From Scenedesmus sp. ARA3 (taxonomy: Eukaryota; Chlorophyta; Chlorophyceae; Sphaeropleales; Scenedesmaceae), in assembly GCA_004335835.1 (NCBI GenBank), contig RWJK01001083.1:8483-72482 (forward strand): a stretch of 64,000 nt of DNA, given 5' to 3'. Under the pieces are notes generated by a model that was not told where the DNA came from, searched no databases, and saw nothing but the letters and a program-made list of their open reading frames with translations. Shown piece by piece: positions 15,150-26,794 of this stretch (position 1 is its first letter; every line of letters starts with the position of its first letter). A program made the translations under genes and the position numbers.

Positions 15150-16244
15150 ATGGCAAAGACAGCATGCGTTTTGACGGTGATTGTGCTGGCGCTTCTGCTG
15201 TCCAGCGAGGCTGCTGCGGCTTTCGAGAGGTCAGTAGTATCAGGCAGACATCTTGCATGGCTGCAACCAGCAGCACACAGCTTTGTGGTCACCAGTCTGC
15301 AGCAAAATCTGTGGTGGCTAGGCCACGTGCAGCTGCAGCGCCACGCCTGTGTGCTGTGAAGATTGAGGATGCTGCTGCACACTGCCAGCCGCGCATCTGT
15401 TGAAAACACCAGCAGATAGGGCTTCAGCAGACCTTTGCAATGTCAATGCCAAGTTACAGCTACATGCAGTAGCCGCAACCACCTGGTCTGCATTCGCAGC
15501 AGCAGCATGTCCGAGGTAGTGCTGGCACCTGTGCAGAACGCTCACTGTCAATGCCCACATGCTTCCCGTAAAACTGCTGCTGCTGCTGCTGCCACTGTCT
15601 GAGATGCAGGCCATCTGCTGAAGGGGCCACACTTACCAGTGCACTGCCAAACGGCAACAGGCGGCTGCTAGGAGGCAAGGTCTCGGTCACAGTCAACAAA
15701 GGTAAGCACGCTGTGGCCTGCCAGATCAGCCAGATGCTGGATCTAGATTGCAACTTGCTGATCTGGGCAGCTCAGCTGCTGGCACTTTGGTGATGTGCTG
15801 CTGTTCAGCAGTAGTGTCCGCTAAGCTTTGGTCATGCTCTCAGTGCAACCTGGTCCATGTTTGATCTGAATGCACACACATGCCATGTATGATGCATTTC
15901 CTGACTGGGGTTCCCACTCCTCGTTGAGTGGAGCATGTAATGTAATGTAATGTAATGCATTTGCTGAAGTAGATCAGGGTACTACCAAGCGTTGCACACA
16001 TAGTTCAGTTCCCCGCGATGGCTGATCGTACATGTTCATCATGGTTGTAGATAGCTTGCATGCGTATTGCACTCAAAAAGGCAACCGCCCTTTGACATAA
16101 TGCATCACACAGTGTGCTGCTGCTGCTGCTGCTGCCCTTTTCCGAACCCGTGCAGGCGCTGCAAAGAAGACCAAGGCGGTGGTGTTCAGCCACCTGCACT
16201 CGCTGAAGCTGCACCCCTTCCAGAAGTTCAGCAAGTTTGGCTGA
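15150..16244 (+). CDS. Small secreted basic peptide, novel
   Basis: Three exons, 15150-15229, 15661-15701 and 16156-16244, join with matching phase at both introns and give 69 residues. The first 24 residues form a textbook signal peptide (Met, Lys, long hydrophobic core, then SSEAAAA). The predicted mature part of about 45 residues is strongly basic, with many Lys and Arg, four His and no Cys, ending HPFQKFSKFG. The TATA box upstream supports a real transcription unit. I recognise no family. A cationic antimicrobial, signalling or wall peptide is possible but unproven. The stop codon lies inside a 21-base tandem repeat, and intron 2 holds four tandem poly(A) signals. Confidence 0.62.
15936..15955 (+). 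repeat. Four tandem TGTAA motifs inside intron 2
   Basis: TGTAA occurs four times head to tail in the intron between exons 2 and 3 of the small peptide gene. TGTAA is the chlorophyte poly(A) signal, so premature intronic polyadenylation is possible. Confidence 0.85.
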
Positions 16245-16322
16245 GGTGAACTTCACTATGGCTGAGGTGAACTTCACTATGGCTGAGGTGAACTTCACAT
16301 GGCTGAGGCGAACTTCACTATG
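16239..16322 (+). repeat. 21-base tandem repeat across the stop codon
   Basis: Four units of ggctgaggtgaacttcacta(t), one of them one base short. The first unit contains the last Gly codon and the TGA of the small peptide gene, so each unit re-creates a GGC TGA context. Confidence 0.92.
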
Positions 16323-17522
16323 GAGATGAGTTGGCCTAGTGCGACATTGGTGGAAAGGATTTGGTCATCCCAGGCTGGAAGCGATTTATAGCCTTGTGAT
16401 TGCTGATCCAGATTTGAATAAACGTATCATGCTGCTTAAACTTGGAGTGAAGGTGCCATTTGTAGCCACCATGGTGTTGGCCGGCAGCGTTGTTGTGCAG
16501 CTCTCCCTTGTGTGGTGCTGGCATGCCAGAGGGAACAGGTGCAGCTGCAAAGGGGGCGAACAGCCCGCCATGGGGTTGCTGCCGCGACTCGTCAGTGTTG
16601 CATTGCCGTCATAAAAACCTACCTGTAGAGAGCCACCCTGCAGGTTGCAGCACGCATGGTGCTGATGTGTGATAGTATACGATCACAGAGCATGCTGAGG
16701 ATTTTTAGGAAGTAGGTTAAATGATTGCGCTTGTGCTTGGCCCGACATTCTGGCTTGCCACCTTGCGAACCATTCCATAAAATGTGCTGGACATGAGGCT
16801 GCAGTGTACTGCTACCATGCACAACACTGAGATGTGTGGTCCGTTGCTGCTCGTGACAGACACTTTGCAGTACGCACCTTTTGAGTGGCATGCATGACTG
16901 CAGACAGTGGCACGAGCGCGGCAGTTGTGAAAGGACCAAAGTACTAGTCGGCTGCATGATGCAGCCCCGTCGGCGGTGCCATCTGTCCAGCTGCAGCCAT
17001 TTCTCTTGCAGCTGTGGCACAGGCTAGACCAAGTTGTGCACTGAGCTCTTGTTGACGTTGTTGAAATGTAACATGATGATGATGAGGATGATGATGACAG
17101 GCCACTGGCCGCGTGTGCTGCAAAACCTGGGCACATGTAGTCAAGTGATTAGCTGTCAGCAGTTGCCATGATTTGCTTGTAAGGTGCAGTCGCACATAAG
17201 CCTGAAACGCCAGCTGCCGCAGTACCAGTTTGCAGATGTCCAAGGTTTTAAAATCGAGCTGCGATTTAAGAGGATTTTATGCAGCTCTTGCTTGCACATG
17301 CTTATAAGGGCCGTCAGCAGCAGTGAAGTCACCTTCCTTGGGTAGCAGCCACAGGCTGCATCAAACAGGCCTATGCTCCACCTCAGTTATTGTAGCACAC
17401 AACTTGGTACTGCAGTTGACTGAGGCACATGTAACGGCACTCAGGCGTAATGTTACACATCAGCAAACCATAACAGCAGCAGTATTGGAGACTGAACGCT
17501 ACCCAGAAAGCCTCGGCCAGCG
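16323..17522. other. Convergent intergenic region
   Basis: Lies between the converging ends of the small peptide gene (+) and the RMT2-like gene (-). TGTAA at 17067-17071 and 17430-17434 could end plus-strand transcripts. A GAT/ATG triplet run sits at 17073-17098. The minus ORF 16944-17243 has no domain. Confidence 0.5.
17453..17457 (-). terminator. TGTAA poly(A) signal of the RMT2-like gene
   Basis: TTACA on the plus strand, about 65 bases past the stop codon of the minus-strand gene. Confidence 0.6.
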
Positions 17523-18390
17523 CTACTGCTGCTTCCCATCCTGCTGCTGCCCCTGCTGTTGTTGCTGCTGCTGCTGCTCTGCTTCCTCTTCCTCTGCTCC
17601 CGCTGCAGCAGCATGTGTCACCACTGGCAGGAAGTACAGTGGGAAGTGCCAGTACTTGTTCCTCACGCCTTGCCACACATCATCGCCCAGCTCAGCCACT
17701 CGCAGCTGCTCAAAGCGAACCTGCAGCTGCTGTGTTGCCAGCTCCACCTGCACCAGCCTGCAGCAGCCAGCAGCATCAAAAGGGTGTAATGGGTGTGTTG
17801 AACTAGAGCAGCGTCAACATGCAGAGGGTGCCTCTGGTTGGCGCAACACGTGTGTGACTGCACAGTCACAGCACTGGGAGCAGAGTCTGCCTCCCGCCAG
17901 GTTTGCAGTATGAGTTTCAGCACATGCTGTGAACCACACACCTGCCGTACACCGAGTGGAAGATTAATTTGCCTGAGACCCGGCCGGTGAAGCAGCTGTA
18001 CACAGCACCAGCTGAAAACAGGCAATCTGATGTCCACTGCGCCGCACGCAGTCTGCGCAGTATCAACCTCACCTGCCGTACACGGAGTGGAAGAAGAAGT
18101 TGTCTGAAGCCAGGCCATTGAAGTAGCTGTACACGCCGCCGGGGCGCAGCAGCCGCGGCAGCTGCTGGTGGAACTCCCGCATCTCCTCGTAGTACTCGCC
18201 ATACCTGCATGCATTTGTGACATGCGTTGTGTTGCTGAACATAACACAAATTGAGCTCTGACGACAAAGAGTGAAATGCAGACAGGCTTCAGAAGTGTCT
18301 GTGGCATCGGTTTCCGCTTTCATGAACTGCTAGCATCCTGGACATTTGCGCGATCTGGGTTGTCCGCTTCATCAGAGCAGCATGACCACT

Positions 18391-18423
<33 letters not shown>

Positions 18424-20340
18424 GACCACTCAGCAGCAGCAGCAGCAGCTGCAGCGATTCATGCACACACTCACGTGTCAAAGAAGATGCCGTCATATGA
18501 TTCCAGCTGCGGCAGCACCTCCTGCCAGCGCCCAAACAGCACCCGCACGCCAGGCCTGCTGTCCCAGCCCAGCTTGCACATGTGAGCATACACGTCAGGG
18601 TGGGCCTCGATGATGGTGTGGCTGGCTGGGCTGTAGCGCTGCAGGCAGCAGCAGCAGCAGCAGCAGCAGCAGGCCAGGGGACGTGCAGCAACATAAGGAG
18701 AGTAAGATGTTGCTGCGCATTTCCTCTATCAGGAGACAGAAGCTGGAGGTACCAGGGTCGCCAAGCAAATAGCACATTTGAAAGTCCCACATCTTCAGCG
18801 TCCATATATTCCTGCAGAATGCACGTCCAGCACTGCTTCGTGAGGAGTTCATTACATTGCAAGTTTGAAGTATAGGCCTGCATGACTCACGTGCTGTAAG
18901 GGCTGGCAGCAGCTTTTGAGTGTGCTTGACTGGCAGCATCTTTTGAGTGTCATGCTGCGTCAGCGCCCATGTCAAGTCCGCACCTGTATCTCATTGTCAA
19001 CAATGCCTAGCCCAAAGCCCACGTTCAGGTAGTGCCCGCCGCCGCCCCTGCATATGGCTGCTGCATGCTTCTCCATGAGGGGCGCTTCCCACCCCATCAT
19101 CACTGCTTCACCTGCAGCGCAAAAACAGCAATAAGACAGCAGTCAGTTGATGCACTGGGGGCTGCACACCCAGACACTGCCGGCAGCAGGCTGACTCACC
19201 ATCTGCATCAAGCAGCTTGTCACCATCTGCAACACGCACCACACCACACCACAGGAATGCGTGCCAGCAAAGCAGCTGCTTGGGGAATCATGGCCAGCCA
19301 GCTGACTCTTGCCCCTCACCATCTGCATCGAGCAGCTTGTCACCATCTGGCGTGTACACCAGCTTCTGCTGCAGGTAACCGGCATTGGCTGCTGAGCTGC
19401 TAGCTGTGCCAGATGTGCTTGCTCCCTCACTTGTCCTGCAAGCACAGCAAGCACAGCACCAGCTGCTCGTTGCCAGTAGCAAGCTGCCGTAGGTCACCCT
19501 TTGCTGGATGCTTGTCCCTCTGTTGAGGAGGTGGTTCAGTCGTAACTGCAGCTTTCAAGAGCAGCGAGCGCTGCAAAGTGGCACAGCGACTGCATGCGAT
19601 GAGCAGGTGTCTCTGCCAGCGCTGGTTCTGCTGCAGACAGTCAAACAAGCTCATTTGCTTCTGCTTTTTGCTAAGGCGCCGCCACATGTAGCTGCTGATA
19701 CCTCTCCCATTACTAAACGCCCACCTGCTTGCTGCTCCCAGCAGCAGCTCTGCTTGAACGCCCCACTCCATTATCATCTCCACTGCAGCAAGCAAACACG
19801 ACTCTCTGCTGCTGAGCATGCCACAACCACTGGACGAGTTCATACATGTAATTGAAGGTTGCTTGGCATGCTGCTTTATGAGGTGCCTAGCCAGCAGACA
19901 GCAATTGCCACTGGCGTCACTTTCGTACTTTGCGTAAGATAACTCCGCTGCCACTGGTGCTGCCAGCAACAAGGCGACCTGATGCTGACGCTTTACACCA
20001 TGATCAGAGCTACACGTTGCGCAAAGCGTGCCTGATTCATATCAAAGGCCTTCTCACCTATCTCGTGCTTCTTGCTGGCAGTTGCATACTCTCCAGCACA
20101 GTAGCCTGACTTGTCCTGCTGGTTCCAGGGGGCACCCGCCTCCAGCAGCGCTGCTACAACCGCTGTGTGCCCGTTCTCTGCTGCTGTCATGAGTGCTGAT
20201 GTGCCTTCATCGTTTTGGTAGGTGACATCTGCGTTCTGGCTGCACAGCTGCTTGACTAGTTCAAGGTCACCTGCCTCTGCAGCAGCCCACAGCTGCTTGT
20301 CCAACTCTGTGGATCCTGGCGCTGAGCTTGGCTCGCTCAT
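17523..20340 (-). CDS. RMT2: RMT2-like protein arginine methyltransferase with ankyrin repeats
   Basis: Seven exons join in phase: 20340-20058, 19782-19725, 19435-19320, 19111-18984, 18638-18475, 18204-18073 and 17757-17523; 371 residues. Exon 1 encodes ankyrin repeats (AAEAGDLELVKQL, SALMTAAENGHTAVVAALL). The C-terminal half is a SAM-dependent methyltransferase: LNVGFGLGIVDNEIQ (motif I), IIEAHPDVYAHM, DGIFFDTYGEYYEEM and LLRPGGVYSYFNG. This order of ankyrin plus methyltransferase is that of yeast RMT2, which methylates the delta nitrogen of arginine on ribosomal protein L12; plants have homologues. The C-terminus is extended by a Glu/Gln-rich tail encoded by CAG repeats. Exon ends 3 and 6 have intronic echoes. 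Confidence 0.94.
17930..17995 (-). repeat. Echo of RMT2 exon 6 (donor side)
   Basis: Diverged copy of the exon-6 end (VYSCFTGRVSGKLIFHSVYGR-like) with a donor, in intron 6. It is open in frame but most differences change amino acids, unlike most echoes here. Confidence 0.85.
18385..18450. repeat. CAG tract with a tandem flank
   Basis: The phrase gcatgaccactcag plus a CAG tract occurs twice in a row in RMT2 intron 5. Confidence 0.85.
19192..19235 (-). repeat. Echo of RMT2 exon 3 (donor side)
   Basis: Copy of DGDKLLDADG plus GTGAGT donor in intron 3. The only difference within the copied coding part is synonymous. Confidence 0.88.
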
Positions 20341-22166
20341 TGCTTGTTTAGCGGTTTATTGGACCGCAAGTATGCGCTGCAGGCTGTGCGGTGTTTCTTT
20401 GTCGATTGGCGCAGTCCTGGGACTCTCGCTCGTCAAGTACGGCGTGTGGACTGATGCTTAAATCCACCCCACTCGACTTCACGGTACATCACATACACAA
20501 CCGTTACCAGTTGAAACACTGCTGCGCACTCAACAACCCTACTTATATGTCAGTAACATGGCAGTACTGCTGCTGCTGCTGCTCAGCAGTGATGCTGTCA
20601 CAGCCAAAGCCACGTCACCAAAGAGCCCAAGACGCAATGCCGTCAGCCAAGTAACTCTCAACCTACACGCCCCATGTTGCGCATAAGCCGCACACAGCAG
20701 TACACAAAGGGAGCTCCACCACACAGCAGGCGCCTGCCAGGCCCAGTGGGCATGGCAACAAGCCTGAAGCCATGGCAACAAGCACCCTTCAAGTGAACTG
20801 CCAGCAGCAACCCAGCAACTGCACCGACATGCTGCTGGACAGAGGCTAATCCACCTGCAGTGAGACACATCCACAGAACAATACATGCTCATCTGACGCT
20901 GCCGCTGCCCTGTCAACCTTCTTTGCGCCTACATGTGAGAACCTCGCATGATGATATGATGCCTGGTGCTGGACAGACGTGCCTGCGTGGACAGCCCACT
21001 TGGAGCGCCAGAAGCCTTCGGGCAGGGGGGCTTCTGGACCAGCATTGCTTGCAGGTGAAAGGTTGTGCATTTGCTATGCCTAAATCTGTCATATTACATG
21101 CTGCATCAGTCACTGCTTTCAGAGCCGAGCTGGCATGCAGGCGCCGTGCAGCAGCACAGCAATCAGGCGCGCAAGATGTCCTCTGCTTGCCATCACAGCC
21201 GTCATAGTGTACAGTCCCTACTGCTGCGAGTGCTTCAATGCACCAGCACAACACTCCCCAACCCAACTATAATAAAAACAAAGCAGGCGCCTGCCAACAG
21301 AAACGAAGCCGCAGGGGCGGCAAAGCTGCTGACACTGCACCATGCAGGTGCAGTTGCAACAAGCTCCCTGCAGAAACATTGCGCAGCTGGGCGTCTGCAA
21401 ATGGAAGTAACCGCGGTGCTCACTTTCATGCGTGTCGGCAAATTCTTCCCTGCTACGCCTACCTCACCATGCCCTGTGTTCACACATGCAAGCAATGCCC
21501 CATTCCCAGTACCACCCTGCCCACCACACTCAGTTGGTTTGTTTGCTGCAACTGCTACTAGTACATGCAACATGCAGTAAAGGATGCACTTGAAAGGGAT
21601 CAATGCACTCAACTGCAGCAGTCAGCACAGCTGCTTTGCACAATGGCTGTGCTACTCTGCAAACAAGCGCTCTTCCACGCGACAAAGAGGGAGCAGGCCA
21701 CCATACATCAACCACCCTGCCAAGCCCATACTACATGCCATGTGCCCTCGCAACCCCTCCAGTCAACAAAGCACCACGCAACGTTTTAAGGTACAGCGCT
21801 GGCTGCAGCAATGCGCACCAGCGAGATCAACTACAATGTATACCCTTTGCTGATATACATCTGCACCATACACCTGCACGGTGCGAGCTCTACCCTTGAC
21901 ACTATGGTACAACCCTCCTGAACTACATGAGGCCGTGTGCGTGGCAATGCTGCCACAAGCTTCTGCTGAGTTGCTTGTGCAGCTAGCCCCTGTCGTATAT
22001 GCGGCCGAAACCCCACAGCATCCGCTGCGCAAGTACGAGTGCTGCAGTGCACTCACGGCTGTGACACAAAACAAGGACCTGAGCGGGCCATGCTGCAGCA
22101 ACAGAACTGCCTCATCAACGCCTGCCGCTGCAGCTGCACAGCGCTGCTAAGGCGGCCGCTTCAACA
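20341..22166. other. Long intergenic region, RMT2 promoter side and mTERF 3' side
   Basis: About 1.8 kb without a gene I can support. ORFs are short and without motifs. A 9-base inverted repeat with a 12-base loop (ccagaagcc / ggcttctgg) lies at 21008-21037. The RMT2 promoter must be near the left end. Confidence 0.5.
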
Positions 22167-23679
22167 TCACTGGCTGCTGCCGGCCCCGCTGCTGCTGCTG
22201 CTGCCCCCTTCCTCGGCATCGCTGTCAGGCGGCAAGACAAGCCACGTGCAGCGCTCTGCTGAACCAATAGGCGGCAGCACTGGCGGCTGCTGCCCCTGCT
22301 CAGCTGGTGAAGCCTCAGAGCTGCTAGCTGCACAGCTGCTGCTGCTGCTGCTCTCGTTGGCAGCTGCCTCCTCTGTTGCTTCGTCCATGGTGGCTGCTAT
22401 GGTAGGTGCTTGGCTGGGCAGCACCAGGCGAGGCAGCGAGTAGTCTAGCGGGTACGACCACAGCAGGCTGCCTATGCGTGTGCGCTCAATGCGCAGCCAC
22501 TTGCGAAGGTAGGTGATAACTGGCTCAATGCCGGAGCCCTGCACAAACACACAGGCAATTGAGAGGCCGTGAGGAAAGCAACAATATGTAGCTACAGGAG
22601 CAAGAACAGCTACAGCATTGCCAACAGGTTGTGACAGGTCTTTATGCTTGGATCCTGCATGCTGCAGTGCTGAGCCTTGAAGCACAGAATGCCACTTCGC
22701 ACTGCCAAGCGTGGGCTGGAAGTTGCCAAAGGGAATCCTCATACAAGCCACTGCCGCTGCTGCTGCTGCTGCTTGTCGCTGCACACCCTGCCACCTGTGC
22801 ATTCCAATCGTGTGTTGGCACAACGATGTCCTGCAACTGCGCAATGCGTGCACAGTGCAACAATCTACTAGCTCACCAGCACATGCGGCCTCAGCAGGAT
22901 GAGCCTGCTGAGCTCCTCATCTGTCAGCCCGAGGCTCTTCAGGTAGTGGCAGTGCGGGATCAGGTGGCCCTTTGCATCGTAGCCCAGCACATGTGGGAAG
23001 CGCAGGATGACCTGGCGCAGCTGCTCCTGCGAGTAGCCGAGGCTGGAGAGGAACTCCACCACTGGCATGCTGCGTGACTGCACGTTGTAGGTGAAGAGCC
23101 TAGGGCACCTGGTGGGTGTACAGGACGACAGCACGCCGAAAGGGATTGGTTGAGAGCAAGCTGCAAGGAAGAGTGCTGCCAGCTACTGTAGCTTGCACAG
23201 ACGATGGTGCAGTTCCCCCAACTGGCATCCTCTCACTGTCAACGTGTTATTGCATTGTGGTGAATGGAGCAAGGCAGAAGGAGCCAGCGCTGGAGCAGAC
23301 TCAGCAGGCACTGTCATGGGGTTGCAGGACAGTAACTCACGCACCTGAGCAGCACCAGCTCGATCTCATCACTCTGCAGCCCCAGATCCACAAGGAGCGC
23401 CAGCATAGGCTCAACTTTGTTTGGTATGCTTACACCACCGCTAACAGACAGCTCTGGCGAGCGCTGGATCGTCGATGCTGAAATGTGGATGTGATGTGCT
23501 GTTGCCAGGTGGCACACCACGCTATCAGCCTGCAAGCATTCCTGCTGCGCCTGCTGTTCGGATGTTGTCTTGATGCTGTTTGTGATGATATGCCTGCAAA
23601 GTCGCTGCTGCAGTGGAACGAGGCCCGTGCTTGAGACAGCAGGTCTGAGCAGAGGCGAAGCGTGCAGCAACAGAGCCAT
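22167..23679 (-). CDS. mTERF-family organelle protein
   Basis: Exons 23679-23345, 23108-22877 and 22538-22167 join in phase, giving 312 residues (332 if the in-frame Met at 23739 is used). The N-terminus is rich in Leu, Arg, Ser and Thr, like a mitochondrial or plastid transit peptide. The middle has mTERF helical repeats: LVDLGLQSDEIELVLLRCP, then FLSSLGYSQEQLRQVILRFP and YLKSLGLTDEELSRLILLRP. These proteins bind organelle nucleic acids and act in transcription termination, splicing or ribosome assembly. The C-terminal tail is Ser/Glu/Pro-rich. Unlike its neighbours the gene shows no obvious exon echoes. Confidence 0.9.
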
Positions 23680-23739
23680 CCCGTCAGCAACTCCGTGGTA
23701 GTCGAGTTGAGCACGTAACGATGCAAAGTTGCTGTGCAA

Positions 23740-25053
23740 GTCAGTTGTTGATGCGCTTCAACAGTAAAGTTCAACTGCAAACAACAACGAGCGGGGACGT
23801 AGGCTATGCCTTGGCCACGTACTAGCGGATGTCGAATTATGCTGTTGTTTCTGGGTGTGCATGACATGCCAACGAGCAGGAGGTTGCGTCACAGTTGGGG
23901 TTCTTCAGTGCTAGGTCATCAGCGTTCCAACCTCAACTGCTGAGTTCACCCGTCAGAGATCCGCTACCTATGCCTGGTTATGAAAATTTGTAAGCCGAAT
24001 TAGGCTCAGAGAAACAAGGTTGAGTCACCCAAGCGCCTGCTGGTCAACTATTGGAATGTTTGACCGTGCCAGTGACTTGCACCCTTGCAGTGCCTGTTCT
24101 CTGTTCTGGTTCGTCACCCGTGCCTTCTCAAGCACAAGATGCACCACATTTAACGCAGCGCCAATTGTTCACGTGATCCAGCATACTCACAACAGTAGGT
24201 TTCAGTGCTGTGCATGCCATGCAGTGCACGTTCACACATTGCCGTACTACTGTAATCAAACCATTGACATGGTGTTGTGCCGATGCTTGCACAAGTAGTG
24301 GAGGGCTGGCAAAGCTGCTATACATGTGATAGCTGCCTTGCGTGACTGCTGCCACTTGCAGGCAGTTGCTCAGCCTGACAAACAGATCAATAACCACCAT
24401 CTCAACCTGAAAGGTGGTGCAAAGCACTGCTCACATGTGGATAGCTGTGACATAGTGATGCCAAGCTCATGGCTGCATGTTGCTTGGCACATAACAGCAG
24501 CGATTGCAGGCTGCATACAACAGCAACAAACGCATGCAGTTGCCCAACAATTTCCTGCTGCAGCAGCAGCAGCCTGCACAAGCTCTGCTCCGAAGCGAGC
24601 CACGGCACATTGCCGTCGCTAACCAACCCAACTTCAACTAAACACAGCCAAGCAAACTACAGTAGCAGTTTGCTGCTGTAAGGACGGACACATGAGACCA
24701 TCACGCCAAAGGCACATGTGCGCCATAAAAACAACAAGGAATGGATCAGCAGCCGACAGTGCATGCACTGACAAGGCGAAGCAACAGATGCAGATGTGCT
24801 TGCCAACTGCATGCTGACGCAGCTGGCAAGCACGACCGCCAGCCAATGGAGTTCGCAATAAATGAGGTATGAGCAATGAAGATGCACATGGAAACTGCAG
24901 CAATGGGCAACGAGTATGCACAGATATGCTGACCTGTCCCAACCTACTCCTGTCTACTTCAATCAATAACATAACCTCTGCTGCTCAGCGTTTCCAGCAG
25001 CATTGTGGTACCACGTGCCACACGAACTACATGTCTCTCACACGGTCTCACCG
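23740..25053. other. Intergenic, mTERF promoter side and GH79 3' side
   Basis: About 1.3 kb; no supported gene. ORFs are short and unrelated to known domains. Confidence 0.5.
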
Positions 25054-26750
25054 CTACACCCTTCCCTGAGCAACCAACAATGCAGCACTCGCCCTGGGCA
25101 CCTGCATAGTGTAACTGGTGCGAGCGCCTGCTGCTGCTGCTGCTGCCACCTTCTCCTGCTTTGGGGTGCTGGACATGAGGCCTGAGCGGTCAGTGAAGGT
25201 GGCGCCGCCAAACATGATCCGCTGCAATGACACATGTGCAGCAGGCACAACACACAAGGTCAGTGCAATCAACTCTGAAGTACATCCTACGACTGCAGAG
25301 GTGACCTGATAGTGCAGATCCCTGGTATGTGAGGGCCACATACCCTCCTTGTTGAGCAGCCAAGTTGTGCCGTGATACAGTGCACTCACGCGCAAGCAAC
25401 ACGACTCTTGGCAGTAGCTGCACTGCGGCCGTGAGGGCCTCGTGTGATTCCCTTCCTCGGCGTACGTCACGCTGCTGCTTGGCTGCACACTCACCTTGGC
25501 TGCCATGCGATCTGGCCCTTCAGCCTCCTCCGGCATCATCCACAGCAGCGAGCCATCTTCAAACACACCGTTCACATTCACCGTGACCTGGCAATCCTCC
25601 CGCTTTGACTTGTTCAGCAGCACCACCCTAAGCTCCTTGCTGCCTGCTGCTGCTGCTGCTGCTGTTCCAGCTTCATGCACAACCGGCCAGATCTTGATCT
25701 GGCCTTGGCTGCAGCCTGGTGTGGCAGCAGCAGCAGTGATGCTCGCCAGGCGGCCGGGCTTGCTGCTGCTGGCAGCAGCAGTGGGGCCGAGCTTGGCTGC
25801 TGCTGCGCGGTGTGGGGAGACGGCTGCTTGGAAGAGCATGTAGCCAAACCAGGGTGGGCGCGTCTGGGGGGCTGTGGTGCCATTGGCCATGTGGATGGTG
25901 CGCAACCCTGTTGCATGAGGGTGTGTACAGGTTTACAGGTTTAGCAAACTGGCCCAGTTGCCCGGGGCATTATTGTACGACGGCAGGCGGGCTCAAGCAG
26001 TACACACACAAAGGAAGTGCCAGGCACTAGCCATGAACAGCAAGCCGTGGCGTGGTGGCGAGCAGTGGCTGACATCCGTCACCAAATGCACCACGTCACT
26101 CATCACCAGCAGCACACACTACACTGGCCAGCATGCATTGATTGGCGCCAACAGCCTTCAAGGAGCATGCCATCACACATACATCACAGCGTATTGTTAC
26201 AAGGCACACCTGGGGCTCAGCATCAAGGCCTTACCTGCATACACAGGCACGCCAGCCTCCACACTGCTGCCAGGCAGGCCACCGTGGCCAAAGTGGAAGT
26301 GCAGCGACTGGATGCCCACAGCAGCAAACTCAAAAGAGATGTCAACAGTCCACAGCGCTGCTGCGTATGCATCGGATGTGCCCTCCTCACCGGCTCCAGA
26401 GAGGCTGTTTGCCTCTGTGATGCGCACTTTCTGCAGCAAGACAACAAGCAACCAGCAGCAACCAGCACCAGCAGCGCAAGCCAGCACAGTTTAGTTTGAG
26501 CATCTATGATTTAGCTTGTGGTTGATGTGATGTAGCAGATGACGTGGCAGCATTGATGAGGCAGTTGGCAATGCACTGCAGCCGAATCATTGGTGTTAGT
26601 AATACACATGCAGCTGCTGGGCTAGCAGAGGCCCACCTGCCCGTACGCGGCTGCCGTCTTGACGTGCAGTGTTGCATTCCTGGAGGCCTCCCTCACGAGG
26701 TTCTCAGACAGCAGCGACAACTTGTCGAAGGATTGCTTGCTGCAGCAGCA

Positions 26751-26794
<44 letters not shown>

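Noticed and set aside
16944..17243. 99-residue minus-strand ORF starting MDICKLVLRQ
   Set aside because: No motif, His-rich run from a triplet repeat, and located in the convergent 3' region; evidence too weak.
25054..25905. GH79 last two exons read as one continuous ORF
   Set aside because: Strong GTGAGT and TTGCAG sites flank a segment that does not fit the family; the spliced form restores the C-terminal beta domain. Retention is kept as a finding.
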